In this document: one piece after another, positions 1 through 7,296 of the stretch
How the letters are laid out: each line of letters starts with the position of its first letter
How positions within the stretch are numbered: the first letter of the stretch is position 1
Assembly (NCBI RefSeq): GCF_963667405.1
Contig: NZ_OY763408.1
Location: forward strand, 2,565,757-2,629,756
DNA length: 64,000 nucleotides
Source: an uncultured Sphaerochaeta sp.
GTDB taxonomy: Bacteria; Spirochaetota; Spirochaetia; Sphaerochaetales; Sphaerochaetaceae
Direction: 5' to 3'
The notes under the pieces: generated by a model
Databases searched by the model: none
Seen by the model: the letters and a program-made list of their open reading frames with translations, nothing else
Told to the model about the DNA's origin: nothing
Program-made: the position numbers and the translations under genes

Positions 1-410
1 CGACAATAGACCTTGACGGTTGACTCGTCGGTTTCCACGTCGACGCTCATCTGCTCAAGTGCTTCCAGGATCTCTCCCATATTCTGGGTGTCGAGAGAGC
101 TGAAATCGAAGGGAAATGCGCTGCCATGCATGGACTCCTGGATCTTGTCCTGGGCTTCCATGGGGATGAGCTTGGATATGTTCAGACCGGCTTTGATCAG
201 GGCAAAGGGAACCTTTACCGAAACCCTCTCTGAGGATTTCCCCTCTTTTGGCTCTACTTGTACATAGAGATACTTCCCCTTGCCATCACTGGGCTTTGTT
301 TCTGTCTGCACTGCTTGCTTTTCCATGGCAGCGAGCAGTTTATCTGCTTCATCCGGGGATAGTTTTCCTTCGGAGAGCAGGCGTAATATTCTCATTCTTT
401 CTTCACTCAT
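1..410 (-). CDS. SHOCT-like/YvlB-type N-terminal protein, partial
   Basis: The first 136 codons are in the window and the 3' end lies beyond base 1. The N-terminus reads MSEERMRILRLLSEGKLSPD, followed by EADKLLAAME. This is the short helical, SHOCT-like module found at the start of bacterial DUF4097/YvlB-type envelope-stress proteins. A middle segment carries VSVKVPFALIKAGLNISKLI, also typical of that group. An AGGAG ribosome site lies just upstream of the ATG. It is the third gene of an operon behind a DUF2089 regulator and a small membrane protein, a common association. The exact function is unknown, and the C-terminal domain cannot be judged here. Confidence 0.75.
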   Translation of the reverse strand, partial: MSEERMRILRLLSEGKLSPDEADKLLAAMEKQAVQTETKPSDGKGKYLYVQVEPKEGKSSERVSVKVPFALIKAGLNISKLIPMEAQDKIQESMHGSAFPFDFSSLDTQNMGEILEALEQMSVDVETDESTVKVYC

Positions 411-420
411 AATACTTCTC

Positions 421-696
421 CTACGTGATGTGAATCTCAATATCTTTTTCTTTCGATCGAAAAGCGAGTTCGGTGCCGATGGTGGCGGAGAGCAGGGATG
501 GCAGTTCCTTCACCAAGGGAAGGTAGGAGCGTGTCTGTTTCGAGGTTGCGGGTATGGCAAGCAAGATCAGGCAGGCAATACTTCCTACTATGAGGACGGG
601 AACAAAGAGCAGATAGAGCAGTCCCAGCGGAAACCAGAATGAATGTCGTTTCTCCTCTTTCTGTACGGTAAGGTGCATGAGCATGGGCAACATCAT
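421..696 (-). CDS. Small membrane protein of the DUF2089 operon
   Basis: A 91-residue protein with two hydrophobic stretches, roughly residues 20-45 (FWFPLGLLYLLFVPVLIVGS continuing into a Leu/Ile-rich stretch), probably one long hairpin or two short membrane segments. The remainder is polar. Its ATG overlaps the stop of the DUF2089 gene in an ATGA arrangement, which implies translational coupling. The next gene starts 11 bases after its stop. I do not recognise a named family. Context suggests an envelope role together with the SHOCT-like protein. Confidence 0.7.
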   Translation of the reverse strand: MMLPMLMHLTVQKEEKRHSFWFPLGLLYLLFVPVLIVGSIACLILLAIPATSKQTRSYLPLVKELPSLLSATIGTELAFRSKEKDIEIHIT

Positions 697-1058
697 TCAA
701 TCTCCTTCAGTGCGTCGGCAGCAGTAATGGCACCTGTTTCCAGACGGTCGAGAATGTCCTTGATGGGGTTGGATACCTGTATGGAGACATCGACGATGTC
801 GAGTTGGCTTGCAATACGATTGATCCGGTTCTTCACCGTTGGATAGCTGATGTTGAAGATGGATTCCATCTGCTTGATCGAGCCGTTTGTCTTGATGAAG
901 GCTGCAATGAAGATCTGGTCTTCCATGCTCAGGTCCGCAAAGGGAGGCAATTGGAAGTTCCCTTCTATGGTGATATTGTCTTCCGGTACCCGTATCTGGG
1001 TAATGAGGAATTTCTTGCCGCCTGTCATTGAGAGCAGTTTCTGCCAACTGTGTTCCAT
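693..1058 (-). CDS. DUF2089 family transcriptional regulator
   Basis: About 121 residues. The middle (DLSMEDQIFIAAFIKTNGSI, then KQMESIFNISYPTVKNRINR) is the helix-turn-helix of DUF2089 proteins, in which a sigma-region-4-like fold selects DNA; the N-terminal zinc ribbon of longer members is absent. The tail DILDRLETGAITAADALKEI resembles the SHOCT-like helix at the start of the third gene in this operon. The start is taken at the ATG at 1058, because AGAGG lies five bases upstream; a GTG six bases earlier is less well placed. It probably autoregulates the three-gene operon, by analogy with the family. Confidence 0.8.
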   Translation of the reverse strand: MEHSWQKLLSMTGGKKFLITQIRVPEDNITIEGNFQLPPFADLSMEDQIFIAAFIKTNGSIKQMESIFNISYPTVKNRINRIASQLDIVDVSIQVSNPIKDILDRLETGAITAADALKEIE

Positions 1059-1077
1059 AAGCACCTCTGATGCTCAT

Positions 1078-1106
1078 ACGATACAAACGATAGTTAAGGG
1101 TGTCAA
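1078..1106 (-). promoter_or_regulatory. Sigma-70-type promoter of the DUF2089 operon
   Basis: On the minus strand TTGACA (1101-1106) is followed by a 17-base spacer and TATCGT (1078-1083), about 20 bases ahead of the DUF2089 start codon. The DNA further upstream is extremely AT-rich and could act as an UP element. Confidence 0.6.
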
Positions 1107-1285
1107 TATTTAGATATTAACTTTTTTAATATTTATAGTTTCTTTTATTAATTTAATTAATTTTACTTGTATCCATTCGTCGAGTGACATCATGTCATCC
1201 AATTCATTTCACTATGATCACTACATCAGGGTATCGAGTAGAGAATGACTCAAATACCTTGCAGGTTCAGCTCCTACTCCCGGGG

Positions 1286-1362
1286 CAATTTCAAGAGGTT
1301 GTCATGCTCGGTTTCTTTAGGTCTGACCGGCCATATATCTCATCATTCTTGCAACAACTCAA
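1286..1362. repeat. 77-bp direct repeat, copy 1
   Basis: Matches 3316-3392 over 77 bases with one mismatch (1343 versus 3373); weaker identity extends about nine bases further left. This copy covers the last codons and stop of the AbiEii toxin gene plus the following 57 bases. It contains the small palindrome GGTCTGACC. The two copies bracket the AbiE module. Confidence 0.85.
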
Positions 1363-2383
1363 CTGCTTGAACCGCATAGGCAAAAGCCTCTGGATCAAGC
1401 TTTCTCAGCGACGATAATTTTGCATACTTGGTGTTGCCGATGTTTGCTCCTCTGAAACTTGAAGGATCAGTGACCCTGTTGAACGTTTCCCTTTTCAACA
1501 AGCATGCAGCCAAGTACATGGCCTTGCATGCCGGAAGAATTGCTTTTTCCGCAGTGAACCGCTCTCCATAGATATGATTGACGATGCCTCTGATGCCTTG
1601 CAGATATTGACGATAATCATCATTGAGGTATGCCCCCTTGCTTGCTATGCAGACTGAAGCTTCAATCGTGTCCCGCAATACCTTCTCAGGAGAATCTGAA
1701 AGATCTCGATATGCCAGTTCCGCTGTTACTGTATCCATGTACGATGCATACACATCGTCAAAATTGTCATGGGCATCCACGAGTACGGAAACATCATACA
1801 ACTGCTTGATAATCTCCAATTACTTGTCAATGCCAAACGGAATACCGGTGGTATGAGGAGCAAAGGCTGTCAATTTATCACCCAGTATGCAATTGATGCT
1901 TGGCATCGTTACATACACATAGGGTTCCTCAGAACTCAGGAATGGATGGTCGACCTTTCGTTCGACCAAGGTACAATAATGGTTCTCTTCAAAAAGGATA
2001 TCCAGAAAGATATGAAATTGAGCTGCTTTTACCGGCGAGTCGTAGGTGAATTTGTAGTGGGCTTTGTCAATCTTGTTCTTACCTGTCCGAATCTGCTGTT
2101 CCATTGAGCGAAATGGATAGATTTTTCCAGCTTGCTCAAGATAGGACTGTACGTCGGTGCCCGGCTGTACGATGATATCGATGTCGGTTGACAGTCTTCT
2201 CGGTTTCTCAAGAAGGAGCAAAAGGCTGGTTCCCCCCTTGAAAATGAATGGCAGGCCCACCTTTGCGAGCGCCTCAAGCAAAGCCAAGGCAAAGATGCTC
2301 CTTTCAAGGATGGCGTAGTCCACAGAGAAACCCATTCTGATCTTCTCAATCTGCTCACGTGTGAAACAGATCGGCCTCACCAT
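1343..2383 (-). pseudogene. AbiEii-type nucleotidyltransferase toxin, interrupted by an in-frame stop
   Basis: Toxin half of a type IV toxin-antitoxin or abortive-infection system; family members are nucleotidyltransferases that modify tRNA acceptor ends. The N-terminal part shows the polymerase-beta fold motifs KGGTSLLLLLEKPRRLSTDI followed by DI, and further on GDKLTAFAPHTTGIPFG. Codon 188 is TAA (1820-1822), and the same frame continues as LEIIKQLYDV to a natural end at 1343, giving about 346 residues if read through, the usual family length. A single G-to-T change in GAA would explain the stop. Downstream of it a TTG could restart translation, but half a toxin is unlikely to be active. 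The ATG at 2383 is three bases past the antitoxin stop, with AGGGG seven bases upstream. Confidence 0.85.
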
Positions 2384-2386
2384 ACA

Positions 2387-3121
2387 TTACCCCTGAACCA
2401 TTAGTTCGATCGTCGTCTTGCCTCGAAGAAATCCAAATGCATCCTTCACTTTGTTTCTTCTTCGTGCATACCGTAGCATTGAGACCTGGTCGATGCGGTA
2501 GTTTGCGAACATCATCTCAATTGCAGAGGAATAATCACCTTTGGAGAGCATCAGGTTTTTGTTTGCAAACAAATCCACTATCAACTTTTCCAAAGGTACC
2601 TGATATGGCTCGCCGTCTGACTTGGGAGCATCAGTGACAAGTCGGTCGATGATGATTCCATCATCGATTCCATAGTGCACTATCTCCTGAGCTCTTGGCT
2701 TCAGTAGTACCCTGCCCGGAAATTTCTCAACTAGCGAGGAGAACACATAATCACAACCATCCTTCTCCACCTCAACGATGATTCGATTGTGTGCCAGCTG
2801 ATGGTTGAAGAACTCATTGAGCCAGGTCAACTCCCACACCCTATAGGAAAGGAGTGGAAAACGCTCCTGCATGTACTGGATTACCTGCAGTGCTGCAGGG
2901 GAATATGCTCCTGTGAAGATGCTTTTCTTAGGCTCTTTCCCAGCTTTCTTGTATTGATTGCGTCCAACCCTGACAATCACTTCAGAATCTTGTAGGGCTC
3001 CCATCAAGTATCTGAGCTGCGTCTCCTTGAAGGATGGCTCAACACGCTGAGCCGCATACAAGATCTGCTGTCTCGAACATATTCCATCTGGTAAATTCCG
3101 AATGATTGCATCCTTGTTCAT
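2387..3121 (-). CDS. AbiEi-like antitoxin (DUF6577 type)
   Basis: A 244-residue protein directly upstream of the AbiEii gene. The N-terminal winged helix (SRQQILYAAQRVEPSFKETQ) is the DNA-binding part of these antitoxins. The rest (the YSPAALQVIQYMQERFPLLS region, then PLEKLIVDLFANKNLMLSKG and MLRYARRRNKVKDAF) matches the DUF6577/AbiEi C-terminal layout. The reading frame stays open for 50 codons upstream, but I choose the ATG at 3121: it has GAGGAA at good spacing, and the upstream segment holds the promoter and two operator-like boxes. It neutralises the toxin and represses its own operon in characterised relatives. It looks intact while the toxin is broken. Confidence 0.75.
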   Translation of the reverse strand: MNKDAIIRNLPDGICSRQQILYAAQRVEPSFKETQLRYLMGALQDSEVIVRVGRNQYKKAGKEPKKSIFTGAYSPAALQVIQYMQERFPLLSYRVWELTWLNEFFNHQLAHNRIIVEVEKDGCDYVFSSLVEKFPGRVLLKPRAQEIVHYGIDDGIIIDRLVTDAPKSDGEPYQVPLEKLIVDLFANKNLMLSKGDYSSAIEMMFANYRIDQVSMLRYARRRNKVKDAFGFLRGKTTIELMVQG

Positions 3122-3157
3122 ACTGATTTCCTCATCAGCCTTTTCGGCAGATTTCCA

Positions 3158-3251
3158 ATTTTTTGCCGTTTTGGCTCTTTCAGTATAGGACAAAATTATG
3201 TAGAAGTCACGAAGAGTTTCACCAATTACTACATTTTTTGCCGTTTTGGCT
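3158..3251 (-). promoter_or_regulatory. AbiE operon promoter between two identical 19-bp boxes
   Basis: The 19-mer ATTTTTTGCCGTTTTGGCT occurs at 3158-3176 and again at 3233-3251, exactly 75 bases apart; each holds GCC-N4-GGC symmetry. On the minus strand between them are GTGACT and, 17 bases later, TATACT (complement of 3182-3187). Transcription would therefore start at about box 1. The layout suits autorepression by the antitoxin. The binding itself is inference. Confidence 0.55.
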
Positions 3252-3315
3252 TTCATGCTGGACTGTGGCAAGGCAGGACTCCAATGCCTTGCAAATTCAT
3301 TAATTGCTCCCAGAT

Positions 3316-3392
3316 CAATTTCAAGAGGTTGTCATGCTCGGTTTCTTTAGGTCTGACCGGCCATATATCTCAACATTCTTGCAACAACTCAA
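3316..3392. repeat. 77-bp direct repeat, copy 2
   Basis: Second copy of the 1286-1362 repeat, upstream of the AbiE operon. It includes the same 3' coding end of an AbiEii gene, with the stop changed by the single mismatch. Either a former tandem toxin gene or a recombination scar would explain this. Confidence 0.85.
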
Positions 3393-4344
3393 TACTCTGA
3401 TTGTCATTACCGACTGTAAAAATCGTTCCGCAAAACTTGCTGTCTCCTAGTTGTCCTGATCTGCTTACAGCGCATCGTCCATCCCCTCAGGTCAACTGTA
3501 TCGACTGATTACAAATCATCGAATTGCCCACCTTACAATGGATTTGCTTCACTTTGCAGGTACAACAAGTGAATAAGCTTCGTCTTAATAATCTCAGACT
3601 TTCACTATTACTCCATCTTTCACCATCGTGGTGAAAGGATGGTTTTTAATGAAAGCAGTTTCCACAGATTATTGAGGACTTCCTCGCATCTGCAGCAAAG
3701 CATCTCTCAGCATTTTTCATAGCATCTGCGATACTTATCGGATGCTTCCTACTGTTGACCCCTCCAGGAACCTGTGCGTTCACATGATTCTTCCATGCAG
3801 TACAGTCAGACAGTGCAACTGAAACGCATGTGATATGTAAACCATCCACGCAATATGCCTCTCGGAGTACTCTTCATTCTCGCATATACGGTATTCCAAT
3901 TCAATGAAAGGCCTTCTACCTTACAGAAAGAATAGTGGCAAGGTTGCTTCAATTGGAATATCTCAGACAATTTGGGCAAATATCAGGAGGCATAGAGTCC
4001 AATCGAAATCTTTGCCCAAGATAGCATGATTCATCTTGGAATACTTGAAGTATGGGCAATTCCAATGAGCTTCCAATCGTTTTGAAATATCAGCATCATT
4101 CAACTCAACAAGTGATTCTTGTAAACTGCTACAACAGGTAGTGCTAATCCGAATGAATAGTACGACGTACCACAAGATAAGCGGGGTAGTTCCCATTACT
4201 ATGTCGATACTCATTGATATAGGAATCAGAGATATTGTTGTGGAAGAATTGGAGGTTGTACCGGTACCAATAGTTCTATCTTCACAGAGGTGTCCATCCC
4301 CTCAAATATCATACCGAAGCTCCCTTATCGACTACTGTCACCTT
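3393..4344. other. Decayed intergenic region, no intact gene
   Basis: About 950 bases with no convincing complete gene. Short minus-strand open stretches at 3646-3849 and 3963-4214 give plausible but unassignable peptides; the second has AHWN and YSKMNHA segments faintly like an IS4-type transposase C-terminus. Frames shift repeatedly, which is what an old insertion-sequence remnant would look like. The only clean signal is a terminator-like hairpin at 3613-3647. Confidence 0.4.
3613..3647 (+). terminator. Intrinsic terminator hairpin
   Basis: The stem CCATCTTTCACCA / TGGTGAAAGGATGG (one bulged G, TCG loop) is followed by TTTTT. No intact plus-strand gene precedes it, so it probably belonged to a lost gene. 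Confidence 0.6.
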
Positions 4345-4452
4345 TCAGTCGTGTGCAGCAATATAGCTGAGGAACAGGGAACCCAGCATGGTCCGGTCCC
4401 GCTTGGGAATTCGGTTCCACTCATAACCCTTGAACAGATCCTTCACAAGCAT
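4345..4452 (-). CDS. Short DUF1413-like ORF
   Basis: A 35-residue frame, MLVKDLFKGYEWNRIPKRDR continuing TMLGSLFLSYIAAHD. It resembles the start of DUF1413-type small proteins (pattern DLFKGxEWxxIxxxxRxxLG), which are usually about 80-90 residues; this one stops early. Its ATG lies inside the last codons of the MqsA-like gene, so it would be co-translated. It may be a truncated third gene of the toxin-antitoxin operon. Confidence 0.35.
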   Translation of the reverse strand: MLVKDLFKGYEWNRIPKRDRTMLGSLFLSYIAAHD

Positions 4453-4970
4453 TCAAAATGGTTTGGGGTTATCCGGGAACTCGAGGTCACTACAACATCA
4501 GGGTGCTCGGAATGGATATCCACAAGTTCTTTTGCTGCATGCTGAAGAAGAATATTCCTGGCTGCTTCGCCTTCAAAGTGCATGTCTGCGACAGCAAGCA
4601 GCCACGGGAATGTCCGAATCATCCTCATCAATGCGAGCGCTGCTGCCGAAGGAGACATGGATCGCTCATTCTTCCACCTTGCAATTGTCCGAGCAGGCAG
4701 CCCCAAGGCGCGTTCCATGGATGCAGTCGTGTGACCCATGGCATTGAGCTCGTCAAGCACATTCACCATCGAGACTCGCTTGAGCGCTGCAAGCTCTTTC
4801 TGAATCACAAGATCATTGCTGCCATCATCTTCGGAAAATCCACAATGGCTGCATACTCTTTCTTGTATCTTGACTGTGGACGATTCAGCAAAGGGTTCGC
4901 TGATTTCAATCTCATGATCCTTGATTGATACAGTGTCCTTTCCACAATATGAACATATAACTTTTCCCAT
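4443..4970 (-). CDS. MqsA-like zinc-ribbon/HTH antitoxin
   Basis: About 175 residues. Two CxxC pairs near the N-terminus (CSYC at about 6-9 and CSHC at about 37-40) form the zinc site of MqsA/YgiT antitoxins. A Xre-like helix-turn-helix follows (MGHTTASMERALGLPARTIA then RWKNE). The C-terminal 70 residues (an LMRMIRTFPWLL helix and beyond) are an extension beyond classical MqsA. The ATG at 4970 is preferred over the GTG at 4976 because AAGGAAG sits nine bases before it. The gene overlaps or abuts the toxin stop. It is expected to bind the toxin and the operator upstream of the toxin gene. Confidence 0.7.
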   Translation of the reverse strand: MGKVICSYCGKDTVSIKDHEIEISEPFAESSTVKIQERVCSHCGFSEDDGSNDLVIQKELAALKRVSMVNVLDELNAMGHTTASMERALGLPARTIARWKNERSMSPSAAALALMRMIRTFPWLLAVADMHFEGEAARNILLQHAAKELVDIHSEHPDVVVTSSSRITPNHFECL

Positions 4971-4972
4971 AC

Positions 4973-5407
4973 TCACTTACTTCCTTCTAAACAAGCAGGC
5001 AGCACTCCTGTCTTCCTTAACGCGAATTCCATTATTGTAGGCCCGCATGCATCATCACGATGAAAAGATTTGATAATCCACTTCCTGTTCGACTCACTGA
5101 AAAAGAAAGAGATATAGCCAACGGAAAATCCTGACTTGAAATGATAGGCATCGCAAATCGGAGGAGGTACCTCAAAACTGCGTCTATACTCAATCGAATT
5201 GACAAAGTCAAGATCTTCCAAACCTCCTGTATTGATGAATGCAAGAAGGGCTTCCTTTGTCTTGAGAGAGAAATGGCTTGCTGCTGTTTCGAGAACTCCT
5301 CCCATAAGCACCACGTTCGATGGTTGACGCCCATTAGCCTTGCATGCCCGAAGAAAATCCTTGATATCGTATTCCGGTTGTGGTTTTGGCACTTCGGCAT
5401 CTCCCAT
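4973..5407 (-). CDS. Putative toxin of an MqsRA-like pair
   Basis: About 144 residues encoded immediately upstream of the zinc-ribbon antitoxin, the gene order of mqsRA. The start PEYDIKDFLRACKANG and the late strand RKWIIKSFHRDD are compatible with the small RelE/MqsR RNase fold, but I do not recognise a named family from sequence alone, and the protein is longer than MqsR (about 98 residues). The annotated ATG at 5407 overlaps the -10 box, so the real start may be slightly downstream (GTG at codon 6) or the mRNA may be nearly leaderless. The toxin role rests mainly on context. Confidence 0.5.
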   Translation of the reverse strand: MGDAEVPKPQPEYDIKDFLRACKANGRQPSNVVLMGGVLETAASHFSLKTKEALLAFINTGGLEDLDFVNSIEYRRSFEVPPPICDAYHFKSGFSVGYISFFFSESNRKWIIKSFHRDDACGPTIMEFALRKTGVLPACLEGSK

Positions 5408-5433
5408 TATACATTATGTATAAGATAAGTCAA
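5406..5433 (-). promoter_or_regulatory. Promoter and 17-bp palindrome of the MqsRA-like operon
   Basis: The perfect odd palindrome TTATACATTATGTATAA lies at 5407-5423. On the minus strand TTGACT, a 16-base spacer and TATAAT (complement of 5406-5411) form a good promoter, so the palindrome fills the spacer and the -10 box. This is the expected geometry for autorepression by the antitoxin. Confidence 0.65.
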
Positions 5434-5482
5434 TCGACCAATCCAGTATGGACCCTTCATCGTCAAGGGATATCTGATTGCG

Positions 5483-5664
5483 TTGTTGCCAAGGATACAG
5501 AACACCATAGCCATACTTGAAGGTCCTTCCATCAATCAAAGGAAGGGCAGCAGCATGATCGCTTCAGGAAGCATCACCCTGAAAGCCTCTTTCTGCAAGT
5601 TTCAAGGACTTTTTCCTGACTTTCGGACATACGTAAAGAGAAATCAGCCAAAAAGGCTGAATGA
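5483..5664 (+). pseudogene. Possible IS21 istB remnant
   Basis: Short pieces in different frames (SSMIASG in one, LSDIRKEKSAKKAE ending at 5664 in another) recall the last quarter of IstB helper ATPases. The stretch is shifted and internally deleted. The tandem repeats that follow fit an IS21-type right end. Assignment is tentative. Confidence 0.3.
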
Positions 5665-5687
5665 TATTGCCAAATGAGGTTTTCTAC

Positions 5688-5774
5688 CTCCAAATTTCTT
5701 TCTACTTTTTAGGTCAATTATTATTTACTAATGCTCCCAATTTTTTTCTACTTTTTGGGTCAGTTTTAGTTACT
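5688..5774 (+). repeat. Two-copy tandem repeat, 46-bp period
   Basis: TTCTACTTTTTAGGTCA (5700-5716) and TTCTACTTTTTGGGTCA (5746-5762) sit in longer similar units, each starting CTCC and ending TTACT. Multiple repeats at the ends are typical of IS21-family elements, which agrees with the istB-like debris just upstream. Confidence 0.55.
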
Positions 5775-5880
5775 TGATACAACAATTGTTTTTACTACTT
5801 TATAAAAATATGCTGATTGTTCGTCATTCAAAGAATGGATTTGCCAATTTCTCGTCAGATTTTCTTGTATATTCCAATGT

Positions 5881-5972
5881 AAATCGAATTAAATATAATA
5901 ATCTAACCGAATGAATTATCATTATTTAACCGATTAATGTTGTAAAATCTAACCGAATGGAGTATTTTTCAT
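5881..5972 (+). promoter_or_regulatory. Three 23-bp-spaced iterons over the DUF4143 gene promoter
   Basis: TAACCGAATG begins at 5904, TAACCGATTA at 5927 and TAACCGAATG at 5950, all exactly 23 bases apart. A degenerate fourth unit starts at 5881. TATAAT at 5894-5899 is a likely -10 box, so the repeats cover the transcript start and leader, up to the ribosome site at 5975-5981. They look like operator repeats for an autoregulated gene. Confidence 0.6.
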
Positions 5973-5986
5973 GTAGGAGGAACAAC

Positions 5987-7249
5987 ATGGAAGCCTTCTA
6001 TCGGCCTCGTATTATTGACTCTACTGTAGAACAATACCTTCGTGCATTTGGTGCGGTCTGTATCGAGGGACCCAGGTGGTGTGGAAAGACCTGGACTGCG
6101 CAGCATCATTCCAAGAGTTCTTTCTTTGTTGGCGATCCAGCAGGAAATTTCCAAAACAGACAGCTTGCACAAATTGATCCGTCCCTAGCTCTTAAAGGCT
6201 CCCAACCCCGCCTTATCGACGAATGGCAGGAAGTTCCATCTCTATGGGATGCTGTACGGTTTACTGTCGACCAATCCCCTGAAAAGGGACAATTCATACT
6301 TACCGGATCAGCTACACCTTCTCAAAAAGGAATCATGCATAGTGGGACCGGCCGTATTGCGCGCCTGCGAATGATGCCCATGTCGTTGTTCGAATCGGGA
6401 GATTCCTCAGGAATAATATCCTTACGGGAGCTTTGTGCAGGATTTCTCGAGAATGTGCTTACAGGCGAGGTACAACTGCAATCTTTGGCTTCTTTCATTC
6501 TCAGAGGAGGATGGCCAGGAAATCTGCAAGTATCAACAGAAGATGCAATCAAGATTCCAGAACAGTATCTGGACAATGTCGTGACAAATGATGTGGCAAA
6601 AGTGGATGCTACGAAACGTGATGAAACGAAAATGCGCCTATTGCTTCGATCACTTGCACGCAACGAAAGTACCACGGCAACCATAGCACTCCTTAAGCGA
6701 GATATTCGGGGAGTTGAGCAATTGACACTTGATGAAGATACAATCTCGGAGTATCTCACTATCTTTACGAAACTTTTTATCATTGAGAACCAGAAGCCGG
6801 TTGCAACAGCCATACGTTCGTCGCTTCGCATAAAGCAGGCAGAGAAACGCCATCTCGTCGATCCCTCTTTTGCATGCTCACTGTTAGGAATCACCAATAC
6901 ACAAAGACTCATCGGAGACCTACAAACATTTGGCTTCTTATTCGAGGCATTGTGTGAGCGAGACCTCAAGATCTATGCGCAAACGTTCGGAGCAAATCTT
7001 CTTCATTACCAAGACTACAGCAATGATGAAATCGATGCAGTAGTGGAGATGGCCGATGGGAGCTGGTCAGCCTTTGAAATCAAATTAGGAGCAAACCAAA
7101 TTGACGAGGCTGCCAGAAAACTTCTTGCAATCAGCAAGAAGTTCGAACGTCCGCCTACTACTCTTTGTGTCCTCTGCGGTCTCTCAAATGCAGCGTACCG
7201 TAGACCTGATGGTGTTTGTGTGGTACCGATCACTGCGCTGAGACCATAA
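5987..7249 (+). CDS. AAA_14/DUF4143 ATPase
   Basis: A 420-residue P-loop ATPase. Walker A is GPRWCGKT (about 28-35) and Walker B is RLIDEWQE (about 75-82), followed by an FILTGSATP sensor segment. The C-terminal half is the DUF4143 domain (with an FLFEALCERDLKIYAQ segment) and ends in a nuclease-like fold region (EIDAVVEMADGSWSAFEIKL). Such stand-alone ATPases are frequent in accessory islands, and their function is not settled. The ATG at 5987 is chosen because AGGAGG precedes it; an in-frame ATG at 5957 lies inside the third iteron and is rejected. Confidence 0.85.
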   Translation: MEAFYRPRIIDSTVEQYLRAFGAVCIEGPRWCGKTWTAQHHSKSSFFVGDPAGNFQNRQLAQIDPSLALKGSQPRLIDEWQEVPSLWDAVRFTVDQSPEKGQFILTGSATPSQKGIMHSGTGRIARLRMMPMSLFESGDSSGIISLRELCAGFLENVLTGEVQLQSLASFILRGGWPGNLQVSTEDAIKIPEQYLDNVVTNDVAKVDATKRDETKMRLLLRSLARNESTTATIALLKRDIRGVEQLTLDEDTISEYLTIFTKLFIIENQKPVATAIRSSLRIKQAEKRHLVDPSFACSLLGITNTQRLIGDLQTFGFLFEALCERDLKIYAQTFGANLLHYQDYSNDEIDAVVEMADGSWSAFEIKLGANQIDEAARKLLAISKKFERPPTTLCVLCGLSNAAYRRPDGVCVVPITALRP

Positions 7250-7296
7250 TACGTAGTATTTTCCATGAAGAGAGCAGGTACTGACAAGCACAGGAG

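Noticed and set aside
1184..1417. Plus-strand 77-codon frame over the 77-bp repeat
   Set aside because: No ribosome site or family match, and it overlaps the toxin gene end on the other strand.
2387..3271. 294-codon start for the AbiEi-like antitoxin
   Set aside because: The first 50 codons cover the promoter and operator boxes; the ATG at 3121 has a proper ribosome site.
5881..5972. CRISPR-like array
   Set aside because: The repeats are only about 10 bases conserved in a 23-bp period, with three or four units and no spacer/repeat alternation or cas genes.
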